Assembly: GCF_001625305.1 (NCBI RefSeq) | Contig: NW_017804476.1 | Coordinates: 62,001-126,000 of the forward strand | DNA length: 64,000 bases | Reading direction: 5' to 3' | Source of the DNA: Branchiostoma belcheri | Taxonomy: Eukaryota; Chordata; Leptocardii; Amphioxiformes; Branchiostomatidae | Shown here: positions 57,350 through 64,000 of the stretch, one piece after another | How the letters are laid out: the number at the start of each line of letters is the position of its first letter | Position numbering within the stretch: the stretch's first letter is position 1 | Position numbers and translations under genes: made by a program | Notes under the pieces: model-generated | What the model saw: the letters and a program-made list of their open reading frames with translations, nothing else | What the model was told of the DNA's origin: nothing | Databases searched by the model: none

Positions 57350-58425
57350 AAGCTCCTCCTCCTGTACAACAACCCAAGACAATCAACTTCCCAACTCACC
57401 ACCCGACCACAACATCTTCCCAAAGTCTTACGTCCCCCCCCCCAAACACACACCTGTTGTTATTGTTGAGGAATTGTAAAGCTCAATGTATAGATAAACC
57501 TTATTATAAATCATAGAAAATCTGTTATAACTGGTAACAATATTTAGAACACTGGGACGACACAGAAAGTGCTAATTTGGTCTGAAGTTTAGTATGAAAA
57601 AAAACTAAAGTGTGTGTTTTCTAACATAGATTTGTAGGAAGCACCAAACTATTTGTTGTCACAGTACATAAGGCATGTCAGGCCTGTCACAGACTGACAA
57701 TGAATAATAACCTGCTTTGTCACTTTTAAAAAATTCAGCTTGTCTGAAAGAAAATTGGTCATTCTTAAAGAAGACCTCTACTGTCAGACATGTAGACACA
57801 GTCAGGAGCTTAAAAGCTGTTTTTTTTTCCACAGGGTTGTTTCATTGAAAGTCCTATATGAGAATTCGTATTGTCACTATCTATTGGTGAGAAGATCTTG
57901 CTTGAAGTGCTTGGCACAAATGCTGTAACATACAAACAGTTAAATTTTACTCTACGTATTTCCTTGTGGTTCAAGGTGTCTTTGCCTGTCATCCCATGTT
58001 GAAAATGGTGCACCTTAAGTGACAAAAACACAGTTTTTACAACATGAAGGATACATTATTTTCTTCAGAATGTAGATTGCGGGTTGATTATAATATTGTC
58101 CATGTTAACTGGTGTAATATGTCTGAATTGCATACTTTCCATATTTGAACCTCACTTTTTACACCTCGTATGTTAATATGAATAGTTCTTCATTGCACAG
58201 TGTTTTTAAGAGCTCATGTTGAGTGATCTTGTGTGATGCTGTAGAAATATAAAATTTAAAAGTGTAAAGTTAAGATGAATGATGAAATATGTGTGTAAAG
58301 ACTCGGCTTTATCAACTGTACAATGTTGGCTTCCACTGGGGAATTTTTTGTACATACTGCTGTAGATAACAAAGAGCTATTGTCTTCTCCAAACTTTCTA
58401 AAATAAAATTTTCTACACAGTTAAC
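57348..58425 (+). other. CFAP221: CFAP221 3' UTR with poly(A) signal
   Basis: About 1.05 kb without coding potential follows the stop codon. AATAAA at 58402-58407 would place cleavage near 58425. A C-run is at 57435-57444. No introns were seen. Confidence 0.5.
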
Positions 58426-58820
58426 CTTGTGTTTTTCTGCTGAGTATATTCACAGAGGTGTCTATTAATAAAGTGGATATGTTAGTCAATCAGTCAGATT
58501 GAGCTTGAAACAGGGAGCATTTATATACCAGCAAATAGATTGAGTTCAAGAATAGCACAGAATGTACATCAGTATAAAACTGAAATTTTGACAACTTTGT
58601 AACACTAGGAGCGAGTAGAAACAGGAAAACCCACAGTTACACGCAGTAGAAACTACATTGCACCAGTCCCACCAGTTACAATTTAGAAACGAAAAGTCCA
58701 ACTAAGCCCACGTGTCAATGAGGACACCTAGCGGTCAAATTTGCAGCATACTTGTTGCAATTTGCTGCAATGATATTTTTGCCCGCTAGTCGACGCTTTT
58801 GAAAGGTGGAGAATTCTTAG

Positions 58821-58850
58821 TGACGTCACAGTGACGTTGCTATGACGTCA
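58821..58850. promoter_or_regulatory. Paired CRE/ATF palindromes in the ABCF2 promoter
   Basis: Two perfect TGACGTCA palindromes (58821-58828 and 58843-58850) flank a half-site TGACG (58832-58836). They are 22 bases apart, about two helical turns. They lie about 100-200 bases upstream of the probable ABCF2 5' UTR exon. CREB/ATF or bZIP binding is inferred from the motif. Confidence 0.5.
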
Positions 58851-58909
58851 CGTCCGGTTGGTTTCATCACGGTACAGTCATTCTTTCCTTTCACATGTGT
58901 TCCTGTGTT

Positions 58910-59067
58910 GTAGCGACTGTTTCAACCGGCTTTTTGTCCCACGAAGTACAGTAAGGAACAGTTCACCGTGAAAAACCCACAGGAAGACGCCGAATCATCT
59001 CATCTTTCAGTCTACGGGAAGAAATCGGTCGATTTGGGGAGATTTTTTGCATTCCAAGGACGAAAAG
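58910..59067 (+). other. ABCF2: Probable ABCF2 5' UTR exon
   Basis: The ABCF2 coding start exon is preceded by an acceptor (CCCCCCAG at 60491-60498), so a non-coding first exon is needed. The best donor upstream is CGAAAAG|GTAGGA at 59067/59068, just downstream of the CRE cluster. The 5' edge is a guess. Confidence 0.35.
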
Positions 59068-59869
59068 GTAGGAGTTGTGCCGGTGAGGAAATATGTCGTT
59101 GCGACATCTTTACAAAGAACTCGCGCCAAATTTTGGGATCTCAGTTCAAACCTTTGTCTAAAACGATGCCTGTTGGCGGATTTCTTCTTATTTGTTTCTA
59201 AGCCGACGTTCAACGTTTGGAAGGTATATTTAAACATCTAACATTCGTAATGAATTACTTTGAGACGCAAATTATTTGACGTAGATTTGCGCCCCCCCCT
59301 CCCAACCTTTCAATTTTTAGATCAATAAAATCCAACCCAACAGTTGTCGCAGCGATAAATTAAACCACTCGAAAAATCGTTTTTGATTCGATTTACAACC
59401 CGTGAAAGTCTAATAATTTTCTAGCCGCAGCCATCATTATATTCAGGTCGCGGTTGAACGGCCAGAAGAATTGTGCTTTTGTCAGCTGTGAGTTTCTATA
59501 TTTATGTCACCGCGTGTCAGAATATCGTATGGTGGGCTATTTTTGCTGCATGTCCACCCCCACACGCATGCTTACATGGTCAATACGCAGAAATTTCCTG
59601 GAAAAAGTCCCTGGCAGACATACAGACGTTACCTTTTTCAGATAAAATGATTTGCCACACAAATTTATGAAAATTATACTATAATATGTTGCCCACTAGC
59701 ACTACCCAAATAATTCTATTCAGAAAATGGATCAAATATATGATTATCCAAGACTGATTTGCAAATCTTGAGTTTAATATCACTTTCCCTTTTCCAGTAT
59801 TGAATAACAAATTATTTTGTAAAATAGGAGAAAGAGTAAATATGAATAATCCTCCTATTTTCCACATGT

Positions 59870-60125
59870 TCTTAAAGCGATATTATGTAGGATTTTCGCG
59901 CCAAAACTGAAAATACAAATAATTGAAATTTTCTCATGTAGATTGTCATTTTCGATAACTTTCAACATATTAGTGTCGCTATTTCGCCTTTTCGGCAACT
60001 CAGCGCAGCTCGAGATTAAGTTGCGCAAGGCCAGACGTATTTATTTGTGCCACAATAAATAGAATGTAAATAAACAACGGTTTTCATTCGGAAATCTTCG
60101 GCAACTTCCGGCGTGTGTCTGGGTT
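59870..60125. repeat. Interspersed repeat, family D copy 2
   Basis: It matches 30640-30935 inverted: GGATTTTCGCGCCAAAACTG, ATTGTCATTTTCGATAACTT, AGTTGCGCAAGGC, AACAACGGTTTTCATTCGG. It lies in the ABCF2 first intron. Confidence 0.6.
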
Positions 60126-60507
60126 CCATGGTTCGAACGCTTTCGAACGCTGGAGTTCGAAGCCGATTGACTTCAAATTTGCCAATTTTTGAAGGGTCAG
60201 TACCTAATCTAAAATCCTCTTTTTGTATATACTTGAAAGTTATCATGTCACTTATCATAAATTGCATGTGGTAACCACATTCATACAGTTTCTCATACCA
60301 AGGAACGAAGACAACAGTACACTATACAGAAGAAACATTTGGTATAAGAACAGGCAATTGATACACAGAGAACTTCTGTTAACTCCTAAAAACTACTGGG
60401 TTTGACTTCTTTTTTTTAAGACAGAGGAAGATAATAGATCCCACTTCTGTAATTTGTGGGTTTTCGGAATTTACGTAAAATGACGCTCCCCCCCCCAGGT
60501 ACCCACA

Positions 60508-63500
60508 ATGCCCTCTGACGCTGCCAAGAAGCGCGCTGCGAGGAAGAAGGAGGCAGTGAAGCAGAAGGGCGGGAAGAAAGCGGAGCCCAAACCTGAACAG
60601 AATGGCACCGCAAACGGAACCGAGACCAACGGTGTCACCAACGGGGGTGGGTACACTGAACTCCTTATAATGTGTACCAAGATTTAAAACATGTAACATA
60701 GAAGTTATTGTCAATTTCAGTAGACTTCAGTTGCTTGCCAAAGAAAACTGTTCTAGAACATGACCTATGTCTACTATTGGTACAAATTGTACAGATTTGA
60801 AAGTGTCACAATTGTCAAATATGTGTCACAATGTACAAAGACTGTGTCACAATTTTTTAAAAGTGTGTCATAATGTTCAAAGACTGTGTCACAATGTTAA
60901 AAGATTGTGTCACAATGTTTAAAACTGTGTCATGTGTTCAAAGGCAGTGTCACAATGTTAAACATGTGTCACTATGTTAAAAGAATGTGTCACAATGTAG
61001 AAAGACAGTGTCACAATGTACATTTATGCAGCGTAACAATGTTCCAAGACTTTTTTTTACAATTTCTAGTACTACAGATTCTTACAAATTCTACAATTGT
61101 ATATATTTTAACTGCAAGACTAGATTTCTTGTCACAAGACACATGTATTTTTTCTTTTTACAAAATGCATGTATGACTAAGAAGTGATGAAAAAATTGAA
61201 ATGCCAAAGGATGCTGAATTGTGTTTTCCTCACCAGTCATAGAGGACCTGAGTGCCACCATGGACAAGCTGGACATCGAGGCCCAGGCTGCGGCGGCCGC
61301 GCGCTCGTGTACCGGCGTCCTCTCCTCCCACCCGCTGGGCCGCGACATCAAGTTCGACAGTTTCACGCTCACGTTCCACGGACACGAGCTGTTCCACGAC
61401 ACCAAGGTCGAGCTGAACACCGGCCGCAGGTACGGCCTGGTCGGACTGAACGGATGTGGTGAGTCAACTGTGTCCTCAGTTTGTATTATGTCAGTTATAT
61501 TACATGGCATTTCTATTAATGTGTATTAATGTGTAATGTTCTCATATTTAGTCATAATTCAGCCAGGTACGTACCCTGAGACATGATTACATTTGTGTCG
61601 GAAAACAGAAAAAAAAGCTCTATTTTACACAATTTGAAAATGGTGTACAACAAAAGTATGAATGAAGTTGTGTGGACATGTTTCCAAGGTATCTGTATAG
61701 GTCATTCAGATTTAATACCAGGGTTCCAGATCCCAAAATGTACATTTTTTGCCTAAAAATGGCCCCCAAAAACCTAAATAAAACAATTTTAAAAGCCTGT
61801 ATCCAGAAAATAAAATAAAAAACTCTGGGGGTATTTGGCCACTCTACCTTCATGCCAAATTTCATGTCATTGGGCCCAAAAAAAATGAAGAATCCATTTA
61901 ATGAAATGGTAGGAGAAGAAGGAGAAAGAAAAGAAACACAAAAGGAAAACAACATATTTCATCCACACATGGTATGGACTGAAATATAAACACACTGATT
62001 AATATTTTCTTTTCCTCCAAAGGAAAGTCGATGCTCCTGAGTGCCCTGGGGAACAGGGAAGTGGACATCCCTGACCACATCGACATCTTCCACCTGACGC
62101 GAGAGATGCCGGCCAGCGACAAGACGGCCCTGCAGTGCGTGATGGAAGTGGACGCGGAACGCGTACGGTTAGAAACGGAGATGGAGCACCTACATGGGAA
62201 GGCAGACGAAGGTAGGAATCATCCAAATTTCATCCAAGGGGGTGAGGGCATGCTGTGTCCTTTTTTTTTTCACTCACCTCATTCATTTGTTAATCTCTTC
62301 CATTTTATCTGTGTTGGTAGTAATTTTAGTAAAACGTTGAACATTATTCCAACACACAATTCCATTTTAATTGTACAGTCTTGTTGATTCATGTACTAGT
62401 ATATATTTGTTACAATGAATAATTTATTAATGGTCAGGAGGGAAGGTTCAAATGCCCCCTCTTGAAACTCAGCTTTGTGATTTTTATATACAAGCCTCTA
62501 ACAATTTTGTGTGCATACTCTGGTTGTTTATGAAATAAAAATCAGAAAGAATTTTTTGTTATATTGCCAAATTTTATTTTTAAGCTTCTTCATTGCCTTT
62601 CCCAATATTATGCTGTATATCAAGTCATTAGATGCTTAGAAGAGAAATGCATAAATGATATACTAGTACTAGTACATACATCCTGCTCCAAGAATGTAAA
62701 AAATTGAAGTGTAGTTTTTGCTGCCCCCCTCCCCACCCACAGAATCAGCAGAGCGACTACTGGACATCTATGAGCGACTAGAAGAGTTGGATGCAGACAA
62801 GGCTGAGATGAGAGCGGCTGCTATCCTGCATGGTCTCGGCTTCTCACATAAAATGACGGTGAGATTTGTAACATGAAAGATTTGGTGGCTGTTTTAGTTT
62901 GGTACACGTTTCTTCTGAAAGTACAACCCTTACATCAATACATACCAACAAATCAGGTGGTCCGGAAAAAAAAACGAAGCTCTGCTCAGATGCAATGCAA
63001 CTTTTCTGACAACCCTAACCCTATGTTGGAATACAGGGGCCTTGAAACATACTGTCGTCCGTGACAGAAACAGATTTTGCTATCATCCTCTTCACCTTTT
63101 CCTATTATGACTATAAATGACTAATATAGTAATAAACCAGTGAATGTACCAACCATTCAGTACATTGTACCTAATACCAGCCCAGAAAAGAACAAGAAAT
63201 AGTCATGCCATCAAGTACCAGAGTTATCAACCGAGGTTTGAGGTGTGCAAAAACTCATTCTTTCCTAGAACTATCACAACTATCACCAATCTTAAGTACA
63301 GTAGGGGCATTGTCATTAGATAGCTTTAAACAATGTTTTAATAAAGTTAGATGTTCAAGGTGTTACCTAGTCGTTCAGTGTAATGCGTGCCTGCAAAACT
63401 GGTGTGTTACGCCGAAAGGCAGGTATACCTGCTATACCGATACAGATACTTTGTCTACTCTGTCCAGTTTCACAACCCTGTTTCTCCACCCCCACAGCAA

Positions 63501-63649
63501 ACCCAGGTAAAAGACTTCTCTGGCGGCTGGCGGATGAGAATAGCGCTGGCTCGAGCTCTGTTCGTTAAACCTTCCCTTCTCATGCTGGACGAACCCACAA
63601 ACCACCTGGACCTGGACGCCTGTGTGTGGCTCGAAGAGGAACTCAAGAA
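60508..63649 (+). CDS. ABCF2: ABCF2, ABC-F family ATPase, 5' part of gene
   Basis: Five coding exons are visible: 60508-60646, 61237-61458, 62023-62211, 62743-62858, 63498-63649. The phases agree, and the gene continues past the window. The start [20 protein letters not shown] is the Lys/Ala-rich ABCF2 N-terminus. The first nucleotide-binding domain follows: [17 protein letters not shown], Walker A GLNGCGKSMLL (split by the intron after 61458), signature [16 protein letters not shown], Walker [19 protein letters not shown] proteins have no membrane part. They are twin ATPases that act on ribosomes or translation. The exon order and residues fit the ABCF2 branch and not ABCF1 or ABCF3. A Walker A split by an intron is noted but not unusual. 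Confidence 0.92.
60798..61045. repeat. Minisatellite, GTGTCACAATGTTAAAAGAC units
   Basis: About eleven diverged copies of a unit of about 20-24 bases built on TGTCACAATGTT lie in ABCF2 intron 2, all in the same direction. Copies differ mainly in the AAAAGAC tail length. The run ends near GCGTAACAATGTTCC. Confidence 0.7.
61730..61990. repeat. Interspersed repeat, family G copy 2
   Basis: It shares with 39170-39365 the phrases CCTGTATCCA, CTACCTTCATGCCAAATTTC and CATGGTATGGACTGAAATAT. An A-rich purine tract AGAAGAAGGAGAAAGAAAAG precedes the end. It lies in the ABCF2 intron, finishing about 30 bases before the exon at 62023. Confidence 0.6.
63170..63460 (+). mobile_element. LINE 3' fragment, same family as at 12.4 kb
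   Basis: AAGTACCAGAGTTATCAACC, AACTCATTCTTTCCTAGAAC, CATTGTCATTAGATAGCTTT and the tail phrase AACTGGTGTGTTACGCCGAA correspond to the minus-strand text of 12285-12655 and the short tail at 38040-38100. The tail ends in CCGATACAGATAC. It lies directly upstream of the ABCF2 exon at 63498. Confidence 0.6.
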
Positions 63650-63706
63650 GTAAGCACGGAAGAAAATAGGCCTCTGAAAAAAATATTGTGTTTCCTGTTT
63701 CCCAAC

Positions 63707-64000
63707 TAGTGCTGTGTACCGGTTCGCTGAAACTAGCTAGTCTTGTAAAAATGTTTAGGTTCACTTCAAGTCCAAAAAATCTTGACTCAGAAAAAAAATC
63801 ATGTCACATTCCCCTTTTTGTTCTAAACCACCTGAAATCTTCAATAGTCAAAAATTTGCGCTGCAAAATGAAGAAAACATTGCCATTGGGCAAGTGTCGG
63901 CCTCTGTAAATTATGGGGCCACAGTTTTGCCCAGATGTGCCACGCAAACAACACATCTTGCTTCTAAACCCTGGTAGAAGTGGTAGGATAGAATGCATAA
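63707..64000. mobile_element. MITE, family A copy 3, cut by the window end
   Basis: It starts TAGTGCTGTGTACCGGTTCG and continues with the same ordered phrases as copy 2 (CACCTGAAATCTTCAATAGT, GAAAACATTGCCATTGGGCA, TCTTGCTTCTAAACCCTGG). It lies in the ABCF2 intron after 63649. Confidence 0.7.

Overview
The window looks like genomic DNA of an invertebrate chordate, most probably a lancelet (Branchiostoma). The reasons are five split genes with GT-AG introns, chordate-type protein content, and very dense short inverted-repeat transposons with LINE debris in most introns. The species call is an inference; no search was run. All exon chains below were built by hand from splice signals, reading-phase agreement and protein continuity.

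Layout. (1) 559-16299 (+): 3' part of RBM33, with a proline/glutamine-rich middle and a C-terminal RNA-binding domain. One large exon carries a reading-frame break. Its 6.7-kb intron holds a nearly complete LINE nested in a hAT-like inverted-repeat element, plus a pogo/Tigger-like element. The 3' UTR ends near 17.6 kb. (2) 17.6-26.2 kb: no protein gene seen. It contains two MITEs and a dispersed array of about 15 copies of a 30-base hairpin-forming motif (23381-25905), probably in the 3' UTR of the next gene. (3) 26253-33999 (-): secreted or surface protein of 546 residues: signal peptide, lysozyme-like region, one von Willebrand A domain, C-terminal beta-rich region, hydrophobic GPI-type tail. 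(4) 36087-41211 (-): a GT29 sialyltransferase of 366 residues, ST3GAL-like, with ten coding exons. (5) 42790-57349 (+): CFAP221/PCDP1, a ciliary central-apparatus protein of 903 residues in 21 coding exons; an X-box-like RFX site lies upstream. (6) 60508 to beyond the window end (+): ABCF2, cytosolic twin-ATPase ABC-F protein, with the first ABC cassette visible and two CRE palindromes upstream of the probable first exon.

The genes do not form a functional cluster. The sialyltransferase and CFAP221 are divergent and about 1.6 kb apart between start codons. CFAP221 and ABCF2 are tandem. The VWA gene lies just downstream of the sialyltransferase on the same strand.

The repeat layer is informative. 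At least eight short-element families occur two to four times here, several with readable terminal inverted repeats and target duplications, and several nested. The least explained structure is the hairpin array at 23.4-25.9 kb, where many copies lie about 95 bases apart while the intervening sequence has diverged.
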